Shown here: in pieces, positions 1 to 5,774 of the stretch
Numbering within the stretch: position 1 is the stretch's first letter
How the letters are laid out: each line of letters opens with the position of its first letter
Program-made: the position numbers and the translations under genes
The notes under the pieces: generated by a model
The model's database searches: none
Told to the model about the DNA's origin: nothing
The model's input: the letters and a program-made list of their open reading frames with translations, nothing else
NCBI GenBank assembly: GCA_038062165.1
Contig: JBBTXQ010000003.1
Location: 1-12,490 of the forward strand
Length of the DNA stretch: 12,490 nucleotides
From: DATDSR01 sp038062165
GTDB taxonomy: Bacteria > Patescibacteriota > Minisyncoccia > Phycocordibacterales > DATDSR01
Direction: 5' to 3'

Positions 1-304
1 TACTATCATCGCTGTGAGTAAGTAAGTTCTCCGGATGAGCTGTATCCCCAAGTAATCCAACAGACGGTGGGATAGGCACATATTCTCCCTTATCTCGGAT
101 GATTAAGTGGGCGTGCCAATGAATAGCTTGTTCAGAAATAGTATAGTAACCATATACCCTAGTTAAATAATTAGCTAGCAACAGAATTGCCATTAAGATT
201 ATTACTATTCCAAACAAGAGAACAGTTTTGTTTTTCCCAACACTTTTCTCCGGATACTTCAGCTTCTCAATCAGTTCTTGATTAGATATTTTTTCTTCAT
301 CCAT
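1..304 (-). CDS. Membrane-anchored histidine-rich extracytoplasmic protein, 3' end cut by the window
   Basis: I translated this from the ATG at 304-302 down to base 2, about 101 codons with no stop, so the C-terminus lies beyond the window. Residues 1-25 are charged and probably cytoplasmic, and about 26-50 form one hydrophobic helix (LLFGIVIILMAILLLANYL). The rest would lie outside and carries HWHAHLIIRDKGEYVPIPPSVGL followed by HPENLLTHSDD. The spaced histidines (HWHAH, HPE, THS) look suited to metal binding, which is inference. I remember similar HWHxHL...HP...HTHDD proteins in archaea and bacteria but know no assigned function. Its ATG lies inside the stop region of the upstream membrane gene (ATGGATGA, 8-nt overlap), so translation is probably coupled. 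No Shine-Dalgarno is visible. Confidence 0.8.
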   Translation of the reverse strand, partial: MDEEKISNQELIEKLKYPEKSVGKNKTVLLFGIVIILMAILLLANYLTRVYGYYTISEQAIHWHAHLIIRDKGEYVPIPPSVGLLGDTAHPENLLTHSDDS

Positions 305-785
305 AAGGTTGATCTATTTTCTTAATGAGAGTGTAGAGCGACCATAGCAAGAGTACAACTCCAAGAATGGCGAACTCGCCACCCCGTAAGGGCAGAGTAG
401 CCAGTAAGCCTCCGGCGGCAAGGCCAAGTATCGGTGTCAGGATTAGTGAACCGCAAGAAGAACAGCCAAGTCCCAATATGGCAACAACCAAACCTGACAG
501 ACTGCTCAAATTACTTAAACGAGAGTGCTTGAGATAATAGATACTTAAAGACAAACTAATGCTGAATAGCATTGCCACGATAACCAGATACAGAAATTGA
601 TTAAATCCTAGAACAGAAGGAAGTGTGGTGAAAAGACTCAAAAAGAATGTGAAGCTCCAAACAACCGCGATTAAACGAAAGTTGATTGCGAAAACAATAA
701 TTGCCACAACAAAAACAGCCGCAAAGAGTGAATATAGAATATAGATCGGATCAGAAAAAACTTTCTTAAAGACTCGTAGCAACAT
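297..785 (-). CDS. Small polytopic membrane protein with a CSSC motif
   Basis: A 162-residue protein starting MLLRVFKKVFSDPIYILYS. It has about four hydrophobic segments and, between the third and fourth, the motif LGCSSCGSLILTPILGLAAGG. Two cysteines separated by two residues at a membrane face could act in thiol redox chemistry or metal binding; the function is unknown to me. I chose the ATG at 785-783 and not an in-frame ATG at 875. The longer N-terminus is hydrophilic, would run through a stable hairpin (830-859), and a good promoter ends just before 785. The gene overlaps the downstream histidine-rich gene by 8 nt, so the two probably form a functional pair. Base composition is low in GC (about 37% over 661-720 by hand count) compared with the ABC exporter further right. 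Confidence 0.8.
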   Translation of the reverse strand: MLLRVFKKVFSDPIYILYSLFAAVFVVAIIVFAINFRLIAVVWSFTFFLSLFTTLPSVLGFNQFLYLVIVAMLFSISLSLSIYYLKHSRLSNLSSLSGLVVAILGLGCSSCGSLILTPILGLAAGGLLATLPLRGGEFAILGVVLLLWSLYTLIKKIDQPYG

Positions 786-821
786 TCGTTGAGTATAACA
801 CCGAGAGTCAGACGTTCTCAA
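786..821 (-). promoter_or_regulatory. Leaderless-type promoter of the CSSC membrane gene
   Basis: Read on the minus strand, TTGAGA (821-816) is followed by an 18-nt spacer and TATACT (797-792), then six bases and the ATG at 785. Transcription would begin at or next to the start codon, and no Shine-Dalgarno is present. Assignment is by eye against the sigma-70 consensus. Confidence 0.5.
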
Positions 822-829
822 ATGAGTGC

Positions 830-859
830 GCGCCCGACCTGTCGTAACAGATCGGGCGC
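830..859 (-). other. Strong hairpin downstream of the 75-residue gene
   Basis: Arms GCGCCCGA and TCGGGCGC enclose CTGT/ACAG and a 4-nt loop. On the minus strand the one internal mismatch becomes a T-G wobble, giving a continuous 13-bp stem. The structure is therefore better in RNA made from the minus strand. It lies 19 bases past the stop of the gene at 879-1106, where a terminator or 3' stabiliser would sit, but no T-run follows, so I do not call it a canonical intrinsic terminator. Confidence 0.5.
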
Positions 860-878
860 TATCCCATTCGGCCATCTT

Positions 879-1106
879 TTATCTACGCTGACGACGGATG
901 GTACCGATCATCTGCTCATCAGTCACATCGTCCGGGATACCTGGCTTACCAGACATGGCTCGGAAGACGAATCCCGGCTCACCTTGTTCGCGGATAATGA
1001 GAACAGACTGCAAACTCGTTGCACGTTCCCAGCTACAGAGGGCATCGGCAAGTCGGGTGATCGCCTGCTGTACTTCATCGCACTGGTGCTGCATGAATTC
1101 TGCCAT
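879..1106 (-). CDS. Hypothetical 75-residue protein
   Basis: Begins MAEFMQHQCDEVQQAITRLAD and ends in a basic tail (IRRQRR). An amphipathic N-terminal helix (about 5-28, with two cysteines at 9 and 24) is followed by a short strand (SVLIIRE, 34-40) and a GEPGFVFRAMSGKPGIPDDVTDEQM stretch. I recognise no family. A purine-rich GGGGAG lies 11 bases before the ATG at 1106, slightly far for a Shine-Dalgarno; the ATG at 1094 (MQHQ) is an alternative start. The gene is followed on the minus strand by the hairpin at 830-859. Its upstream side carries the left hairpin repeat of the Cas2-like unit only 51 bp away, so that unit may have displaced or replaced its original promoter. The amino-acid composition and ribosome-site candidate make it likely real, though no homologue is known to me. 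Confidence 0.55.
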   Translation of the reverse strand: MAEFMQHQCDEVQQAITRLADALCSWERATSLQSVLIIREQGEPGFVFRAMSGKPGIPDDVTDEQMIGTIRRQRR

Positions 1107-1134
1107 TGTAGTTTTATCTCCCCAACCACCTTAC

Positions 1135-1164
1135 TTGAAAAATTAGCCGTGTCAATGGTAAAAT
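1135..1164 (+). promoter_or_regulatory. Promoter of the Cas2-like gene, -10 inside the left repeat
   Basis: TTGAAA (1135-1140), 18-nt spacer, TAAAAT (1159-1164). The -10 box is made of the first bases of the left hairpin repeat, so the start site (about 1171) would fall in the loop of the palindrome. A protein bound to the palindrome would block this promoter, which suggests autoregulation by the downstream product; that is inference. Confidence 0.4.
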
Positions 1165-1191
1165 TAGTGAGCGATCGTTTATTAATTTTAC
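1158..1191 (+). repeat. Left 34-bp hairpin repeat flanking the Cas2-like gene
   Basis: Arms GTAAAATTAGTGAGC and GTTTATTAATTTTAC enclose the loop GATC. All 15 positions pair on the plus strand (12 Watson-Crick and 3 G-T wobbles); on the minus strand the three wobbles become A-C mismatches. A near-identical copy lies at 1788-1821 in the same orientation. No other copy is visible in the window. The Cas2-like start codon is only 2 bases past the right end. Confidence 0.95.
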
Positions 1192-1193
1192 GC

Positions 1194-1772
1194 ATGAAAA
1201 TCACATCAAAAGAAATACGAGAACTTAGGAAGCGGCCTCGATTTGGGAAGGTTGCAAAAGCTATATTATGTTCTGTGGGAGCTGTTGGTTTTTTGACTAT
1301 GGCAATGATAGCTCCAAACGCCGTACAGATGCTCGGTGTAGAAGATTCAAGACGTAAAGAGTGGTACATGTATAAAGTGAGAGATGACCTTGTGAGACGT
1401 GGCTTATTACAGAAAGTAACAAGAGGAAAGCGAAATGGTTATGAGCTCACAGACAAAGGAGAGGAAATTGCTACTGCTTATGAGTTGCGGAATCTTACAA
1501 TCAAGAAACCCTGGAACTGGGATGGTAACTGGAGAATTGTGATTTTCGATATCCCAGAATTTAGAAAGGGAATTCGTGAAGAAGTGCGATCTACATTAGT
1601 TGCATTAGGATTTATCCCATTGCAAAAGAGTGCTTGGGTATATCCATACCCTTGTGCGGAGATAATAACTCTTATCAAGCGCAAATATGAACTTAGCAAA
1701 GAAGTTTTGTACATGGAGGTAGACAAACTGGAAAATGATCATTGGTTACGTGATGAATTCGATCTCAAATAG
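1194..1772 (+). CDS. Winged-helix plus Cas2/PaaX-like ferredoxin-fold protein between hairpin repeats
   Basis: A 192-residue protein starting MKITSKEIRELRKRPRFGKV. Residues 20-47 are hydrophobic (KAILCSVGAVGFLTMAMIAP), either a buried helix or a membrane segment. Residues 50-98 look like a winged helix-turn-helix (VRDDLVRRGLLQKVTRG...GYELTDKGEEIA). Residues 112-185 resemble Cas2 and the PaaX C-terminal domain: RIVIFDIPEFRKGIREEVRSTL, then GFIPLQKSAWVYPYP. Asp119 of FDIPE sits where Cas2 nucleases carry their metal-binding aspartate. Such proteins are, as I recall, frequent in CPR genomes without a CRISPR array. I chose this ATG because the in-frame upstream extension (789-1193) runs through the antisense of another gene and the repeat. 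No Shine-Dalgarno is present. The gene is bracketed by hairpin repeats 2 bases before it and 15 bases after it, and is lower in GC than the kinase. It could be a repressor, a nuclease or a mobility protein. Confidence 0.85.
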   Translation: MKITSKEIRELRKRPRFGKVAKAILCSVGAVGFLTMAMIAPNAVQMLGVEDSRRKEWYMYKVRDDLVRRGLLQKVTRGKRNGYELTDKGEEIATAYELRNLTIKKPWNWDGNWRIVIFDIPEFRKGIREEVRSTLVALGFIPLQKSAWVYPYPCAEIITLIKRKYELSKEVLYMEVDKLENDHWLRDEFDLK

Positions 1773-1787
1773 TAATTAATTTTTGTC

Positions 1788-1821
1788 GTAAAATTAGTGA
1801 GCTATCGTTTATTAATTTTAC
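1788..1821 (+). repeat. Right 34-bp hairpin repeat flanking the Cas2-like gene
   Basis: Same orientation as the copy at 1158-1191, with a period of exactly 630 bp. The copies differ at one base, the first of the loop (TATC here, GATC there), so both 15-bp stems are kept intact. It begins 15 bases after the Cas2-like stop codon and ends 31 bases before the stop of the convergent kinase gene. No T-run follows on either strand, so it does not look like an intrinsic terminator. Confidence 0.95.
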
Positions 1822-1852
1822 ATTGAGTAAAAACCAAATCTTTGAGTGGTAT

Positions 1853-2857
1853 CTATAATTTCTTGGGAGCATAACTTGCGGGAGCGCTGGACAAATATTC
1901 TTCTAGCTTCTCGCGAGTAAGCAACCCTTCTCTGGCTCCAACAAATTGCACGACACTCATAGAATTAATAGGGGCCCAGGTGAGCACTTCTGGCACACTC
2001 TTGCCGAGCGCAAGCGCGCAAGTAAACGTGCTGGCGAAGGCATCACCCGCGCCGGTGCGGTCATATGGCGGTTTCTCGTCTGGATAAACAGGCATTGACC
2101 AAGCCTCCTTGCCGTCACTTGCGAAAGCTCCGTTGGGTCCGTCAGTGATGCAAATTATTTTGGGACCTAATTCATGCAGCATTTGCATTAACTTCTTTGG
2201 GTCTTCTTCTTTTGTTTCGAGAATCATCTGCGCTTCTTCTATATTACAAAAGAATATTTCTGCTCTCTTATATAATCTCTCCAATCTATCTTTCCCCAAC
2301 TTGATCTGGAAAGTGCCAGGCTGAAATGAAAGTTTGGTATCCGTATGCGCATCCAGATAATCTGCGATCTTGTCGTGAAATTCGGCAGACTTGGGCGAGA
2401 GTGAAGTCAGGTACAACCATTTAGCCTCAAGTTCTGGGCCGCCGTCATGCGAGCCAGGCATCTCATACGGATAGTCTTCGTGTTTAACTAATATAGTGCG
2501 CTCATCTTTGTACCAGAGCACGTAGTGATAATTCGTCTTCATGCCAGTGTGGTCTAACACAAACTCATCATTCACATTTTCTTGTTTAAGAACTTCACGC
2601 TGGCGTTTGCCTACTTCGTCATCCCCTTGATTACTAACTAGGGCACTGGATAAACCCAATCGAGAAGCGGCTACAGCCGCGTTAGCGCAGTTGCCCACGG
2701 CCACAATCTCCGTCACGGACTCATAAGGAATCTTGGTGGCAAAAGGCATGCACAATTCTGGCGCATGCTTATTCATATGCTCTTCAGCCACGCTCAATCT
2801 GATAAAAGCGTCCGTAACAATATCCCCCACCGCAATAAAATCGTATTGTTTAGCCAT
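1853..2857 (-). CDS. PfkB/ribokinase-family carbohydrate or nucleoside kinase
   Basis: A 334-residue cytoplasmic kinase expected to move the ATP gamma-phosphate to a sugar or nucleoside hydroxyl. The N-terminus AVGDIVTDAFIRL (9-21) and VGNCANAAVAASRLGL (54-69) match the substrate side of the fold. The PfkB signature DRTGAGDAFAS is at 266-276 with catalytic Asp272, and N-E-E-A (205-209) resembles the conserved NxxE region. Length is normal for the family. The substrate cannot be named from the sequence; the long insert around 21-50 is a point of difference from typical ribokinase. The start is the ATG at 2857, six bases after a -10 box, so the mRNA is probably leaderless. The gene stands alone behind the ABC exporter terminator, and its 3' end faces the Cas2-like unit, with no clear terminator of its own. 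Confidence 0.9.
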   Translation of the reverse strand: MAKQYDFIAVGDIVTDAFIRLSVAEEHMNKHAPELCMPFATKIPYESVTEIVAVGNCANAAVAASRLGLSSALVSNQGDDEVGKRQREVLKQENVNDEFVLDHTGMKTNYHYVLWYKDERTILVKHEDYPYEMPGSHDGGPELEAKWLYLTSLSPKSAEFHDKIADYLDAHTDTKLSFQPGTFQIKLGKDRLERLYKRAEIFFCNIEEAQMILETKEEDPKKLMQMLHELGPKIICITDGPNGAFASDGKEAWSMPVYPDEKPPYDRTGAGDAFASTFTCALALGKSVPEVLTWAPINSMSVVQFVGAREGLLTREKLEEYLSSAPASYAPKKL

Positions 2858-2893
2858 TAACCTATTCTACCTCGCGTAACCTGTTTTCTCCAA
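2858..2893 (-). promoter_or_regulatory. Leaderless-type promoter of the PfkB-family kinase
   Basis: On the minus strand TTGGAG (2893-2888), 18-nt spacer, TAGAAT (2869-2864), then six bases and ATG. The spacing from -10 to start codon is the same as at the genes starting at 785, 7726 and 7779. The -35 box overlaps the T-rich tail of the preceding terminator. Confidence 0.5.
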
Positions 2894-2931
2894 ATAAATA
2901 AAAAGGGCGGCTCCGTTTCCGGAAGCCGCTC
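2892..2931 (-). terminator. Intrinsic terminator of the ABC exporter gene
   Basis: On the minus strand a GC-rich stem (GCGGCT, bulge, CCG against CGG, AGCCGC, hairpin 2905-2931 with a 4-nt loop) is followed by CCTTTTTATTTATTT. It lies 36 bases after the exporter stop and ahead of the kinase promoter. This is the most convincing terminator in the window. Confidence 0.85.
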
Positions 2932-2966
2932 TTGCAAAGAAGAAAGTTAAAAACTGAAGGAAAATT

Positions 2967-4760
2967 CTAGCTCACGATGCCCTGATAAGCCACGAGTCTC
3001 CGGTAGTGAGTTGAGTTCTTGAGGAGCTCGTCGTGTGATCCCACCGCCACAATACATCCATCATCCACCACGTAGATCCGATCCACGTGTGAGATGGTGC
3101 TAAAGCGGTGAGCAATGATGATCGTGGTCCTCCCCTTCGAGGCCTCCTCGAGCGCCGCGTGAATGAAGTGCTCGTTCTCGGCATCGAGATTCGAAGTGGC
3201 CTCGTCGAAGATAAGTACTGCAGGGTCCTTGAGTAACGCCCTGGCAATCCCCACTCTCTGACGTTCGCCACCCGAGAGCTTGACTCCGCGCTCGCCGATC
3301 AGGGTGTCGTAGCCTCGCTCGAGCTTGTGCATGAAGCGATCCACCCGAGCCACTCGGCAAGCTTCCGTGAGCTCCGCGTCACTGACTTCGCGACTACCAG
3401 CTCCGAAGAGTAGGTTCTCGCGCAGCGACGTGTCGAAGAGCGTCACGTCTTGCTCGACAATGCCAACCGCGCTCCGGAATTGCTTGAGATCAAGGAGGCG
3501 GAGGTCAACACCGTCGATCAAAATCTCGCCCTCATCGGGATCGAAGGCGCGAAGTAATGCGGCTACGATCGAACTCTTGCCCGCGCCACTTTCGCCCACG
3601 AAGGCTACTCGCTCCCCGGGGGTAACAGTGAGATTGATGTTGCGCAGTGCCGGCTCACGCTTCTCTTCAAGCAGGGCAACTTCTTCGTTCTCGTTGTCCT
3701 CGTCGTCTTCCACTGCGCCTCGCCGCATACGTGATCTGTATGCGTACGAGACGTTCTTGAAAACGATCTGGCCGTCGAAGTTATCTGGACGCACAGGATT
3801 TGAAACTTCCCGCACATCTGGCTCTACGCGCATCATTCGCAAGTACTTGCGCAGACCGGTGACTTGATCGAGAATCTGCCTCTGCAAGCTACCGAGCATG
3901 GTCACCCCGCCGAGGGCATTACCCACCCACGACCAGAAGATGACCACAAAGCCAGGGGTGTAATCTCCCCGAGCTACCTGCCAGATACTAATACTCATGA
4001 TGCCAAACCGGAGGCCCTGTAACACAAGCATGCGCATGTGTGCACGGGTCGAGAGTGACGAGAAGATCTTGATTGAGAGCTGCGACCTCTCGCCCTCTCT
4101 CTTGTCGAGATCCGTACGCATGCGCACTTCTTGCGCATTGGCCATCACGAGCCGAGCGTTACGCATTACTTCCGCCCGACGTTTGCTGTCGCGCTGACGG
4201 GCTGTCTCGAGTTCGTCGAGCGCTGTGCGTTTGTCGAGACTCTCTCGCACTACCAAGTAGCCGTAGCCAATGATAGATGCGAGGAGCACGAGGCCCAGAT
4301 CTCGGTTGGTGTAGATCATAGCAACAGAGAGCACTGTGACCGAGAGCACTTGCGGAGCGGCCTGATAGATCAGCGTGCGCAAAAGATCTTGCGCCGCCAT
4401 CTGACCTCTCTGCATCACTCCCAGTCGGAACTGGCTGTTGCCTTCAGAGACTTGAGACATCGAGAGCTCCATGACCTTGCCTACCGACATGTCGTTGTAG
4501 TGGCGAGGCATGGCGAAATCGAAGTTGCGGAGCTCGAATCTGTCCTTCCAAAGCGCGATCAAAACACTCGCGCTATTTAGAAGAATAAAAACAGCTAGCA
4601 ACTTGAACGCGCCCGATACGTTCTTGCCGATCACCGCATCCACAGTCAGACCCATGAAATAGGGCGTAACCGTGCCGATGACCTGAAGCAAGAGCGTAAC
4701 CGCGAGGGCCACGCCAAGTGCCCGCATGAACGGGCGCGAAGCTTGATAGATCTCCTTCAA
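2967..4760 (-). CDS. ABC-type exporter, fused permease and ATPase
   Basis: A 597-residue half-transporter of the type I exporter (MsbA/LmrA-like) class, expected to work as a dimer in the inner membrane. Residues 1-300 hold about six membrane helices (clear at 12-40, 52-72, 128-172, 245-290). The nucleotide-binding domain follows at about 330-595: Walker A GESGAGKSS (389-397), Q-loop VEQDVTLFD (Gln437), signature LSGGERQRVG (495-504), Walker B VLIFDEATSNLD (515-526) and switch His551. All catalytic motifs are intact. An acidic insert (EDDEDNENEE, 351-360) splits the first strands of the ATPase domain and is unusual. The start is TTG, supported by GAGGTG five or so bases upstream. GC is high (65% over 3241-3300 by hand count), well above the flanking membrane and Cas2-like genes, which may mean transfer or strong codon selection. 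The substrate is unknown. Confidence 0.93.
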   Translation of the reverse strand: MKEIYQASRPFMRALGVALAVTLLLQVIGTVTPYFMGLTVDAVIGKNVSGAFKLLAVFILLNSASVLIALWKDRFELRNFDFAMPRHYNDMSVGKVMELSMSQVSEGNSQFRLGVMQRGQMAAQDLLRTLIYQAAPQVLSVTVLSVAMIYTNRDLGLVLLASIIGYGYLVVRESLDKRTALDELETARQRDSKRRAEVMRNARLVMANAQEVRMRTDLDKREGERSQLSIKIFSSLSTRAHMRMLVLQGLRFGIMSISIWQVARGDYTPGFVVIFWSWVGNALGGVTMLGSLQRQILDQVTGLRKYLRMMRVEPDVREVSNPVRPDNFDGQIVFKNVSYAYRSRMRRGAVEDDEDNENEEVALLEEKREPALRNINLTVTPGERVAFVGESGAGKSSIVAALLRAFDPDEGEILIDGVDLRLLDLKQFRSAVGIVEQDVTLFDTSLRENLLFGAGSREVSDAELTEACRVARVDRFMHKLERGYDTLIGERGVKLSGGERQRVGIARALLKDPAVLIFDEATSNLDAENEHFIHAALEEASKGRTTIIIAHRFSTISHVDRIYVVDDGCIVAVGSHDELLKNSTHYRRLVAYQGIVS

Positions 4761-4817
4761 CCTTCACCTCACTTTCCTTTCTTTTCCTTCGTTTTTCAGT
4801 GTCCAAATTCACCCCAT

Positions 4818-4846
4818 AGTGTATCACAAAGTCTCATAAAAGTCAA
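4818..4846 (-). promoter_or_regulatory. Promoter of the ABC exporter
   Basis: On the minus strand TTGACT (4846-4841), 17-nt spacer, TACACT (4823-4818). The predicted start near 4811 leaves a leader of about 50 nt containing a purine-rich GAGGTGAAGG just before the TTG start codon. Unlike several other genes here, this one uses a leader and Shine-Dalgarno. Confidence 0.6.
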
Positions 4847-4872
4847 ACGGAGGGTTACCCTTCGGGGTTCTT

Positions 4873-4897
4873 GCGCTCTATTGTAATAGAGCAGCGC
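4873..4897 (-). other. Hairpin over the stop codon of the ligase gene
   Basis: GCTCTATT and AATAGAGC (4875-4882, 4885-4892) are perfectly complementary, and the stem extends by GC/GC past a bulged A. The ligase stop codon (4880-4878) lies in it. No T-run follows on the minus strand, so a terminator role is uncertain; it may stabilise the 3' end of the HAD-ligase transcript. Confidence 0.35.
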
Positions 4898-5774
4898 GTA
4901 CGAGGCGATCGCAGAGATCTGGCATACTCAACCCGGCTACGGCGGCGGCCTGGGGAATTAGCGAGGTGTTAGTCATACCCGGAGAAGTGTTAGTTTCGAG
5001 ATAGTAGATTTTGTCTTTGGAAAGAATGAAGTCACTGCGTGAGATGTGTCGGCAACCGAGAGTTTTGTGAGCAAGAAGAGCCGCTTCCTGGACTTCCTGA
5101 GTTAGTTTTTTAGAAATGCGAGCCGGTGTAATCTCTTCACTGCCACCCTTTGTATATTTGGCTTTGTAATCGAAAAACTTTGATTTGGGGACTATTTCTG
5201 TAACCGGCAAGGCAGTCGGTTTGCCTTTCTCAAACTTGAGCACGCCACATGTAAGTTCCGTACCAGGGACAAACTCTTGAATAATAGGCCCTCCCTCTTT
5301 GCTGGCAAGTTTGATTGCTTTAGCTAAATCTTTCTTGTTCTTAACGATAGTGACCCCTACACTCGAGCCACTGTCATTTGGCTTCACCACGCAAGGAATT
5401 TTTTTAGTTTCTCTTGGGACGCGGACCCCTTTTGTGTTGACCAAGAAACTTGAAAGTTTCTTATTCATGGCCAGGGCAGAGGCAAGCACGCCAGAGCCAA
5501 CATAAGGAACTCGGGCGATCTCGAGTAAGGATTGCAGAACTCCGTCTTCGCCGAAAGTTCCATGCACAACCGAGAAGGCCACATCAGGTTTGGCCAAGGC
5601 GAGTTGAGCTAGGACTTTCTTTGGGTCGCGAATTTCTATAGGCACAGCGATATATCGCTGGGTATTTTCTTTTGACCTAAATGCGCTCAGAACGTTGCGA
5701 CCAGAGTTAAGGCTAACCTCGCGTTCACTTCCCGGCCCACCCATAAGCACCCCTACTCGAACTTTTTTACGCAT
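4878..5774 (-). CDS. ddl: D-alanine--D-alanine ligase
   Basis: A 298-residue ATP-grasp enzyme joining two D-alanines in the cytoplasm for the peptidoglycan stem peptide. Visible family motifs in order: MGGPGSEREVSLNSG (11-25), VVHGTFGEDG (69-78), PYVGSG...ALAMNK (90-105), KPNDSGSSVG (131-140), IIQEFVPG (164-171), FFDYKAKYTKGG (200-211), RSDFIL (246-251) and ETNTSPGMTNTSLIPQAA (260-277). The last contains the metal-binding Glu260 and Asn262. Length is slightly short of the usual 300-310 residues but no motif is missing. Tyr202 in the FDYKAKY loop is the residue expected in D-Ala-D-Ala and not D-lactate ligases; that assignment is from family knowledge. The ATG overlaps the stop of the upstream HAD gene by 8 nt (ATGCGTAA), so translation is coupled. 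Confidence 0.95.
   Translation of the reverse strand: MRKKVRVGVLMGGPGSEREVSLNSGRNVLSAFRSKENTQRYIAVPIEIRDPKKVLAQLALAKPDVAFSVVHGTFGEDGVLQSLLEIARVPYVGSGVLASALAMNKKLSSFLVNTKGVRVPRETKKIPCVVKPNDSGSSVGVTIVKNKKDLAKAIKLASKEGGPIIQEFVPGTELTCGVLKFEKGKPTALPVTEIVPKSKFFDYKAKYTKGGSEEITPARISKKLTQEVQEAALLAHKTLGCRHISRSDFILSKDKIYYLETNTSPGMTNTSLIPQAAAVAGLSMPDLCDRLVRAALLQ

Larger units (their letters stand above)
1158..1821 (+). mobile_element. Candidate single-gene element: hairpin, Cas2-like gene, hairpin
   Basis: The 664-bp unit contains only two identical-orientation hairpin repeats and one gene, with 2 and 15 bases of spare DNA. It sits in a gap between a 75-residue gene and a kinase gene. One gene closed in by hairpins at both ends recalls IS200/IS605 elements and REP/RAYT units, but the protein lacks an HUH motif. 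Deletion between the repeats would leave one copy and a 116-bp gap. Mobility is inferred from architecture only; an operator duplication around a self-regulated gene is the main alternative. Confidence 0.4.

Noticed and set aside
297..299. TGA recoded as glycine, as in some CPR lineages
   Set aside because: TGA ends the CSSC membrane gene at the expected length with a coupled downstream start, and no gene here needs read-through of TGA.
786..875. Longer N-terminus of the CSSC membrane protein from an ATG at 875
   Set aside because: The extra 30 residues are hydrophilic and run through the hairpin at 830-859, and a promoter ends six bases before the ATG at 785.
1128..1155. Minus-strand promoter TTGACA for the 75-residue gene
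   Set aside because: The -35 is perfect but the best -10 at 16-nt spacing is TAAGGT, and the start site would fall on the ribosome-binding candidate.
789..1193. Open reading frame continuing 135 codons upstream of the Cas2-like start
   Set aside because: It crosses the antisense of the 75-residue gene and the whole left repeat, the peptide has no recognisable character, and family similarity begins at the ATG at 1194.
1158..1821. Two-repeat CRISPR array with a Cas2 gene
   Set aside because: The repeats are 630 bp apart with a gene and not a spacer between them, and no Cas1 or other Cas gene is present.
1788..1821. Right repeat as an intrinsic terminator for the Cas2-like gene or kinase
   Set aside because: The stem is AT-rich and no T-run follows on either strand.
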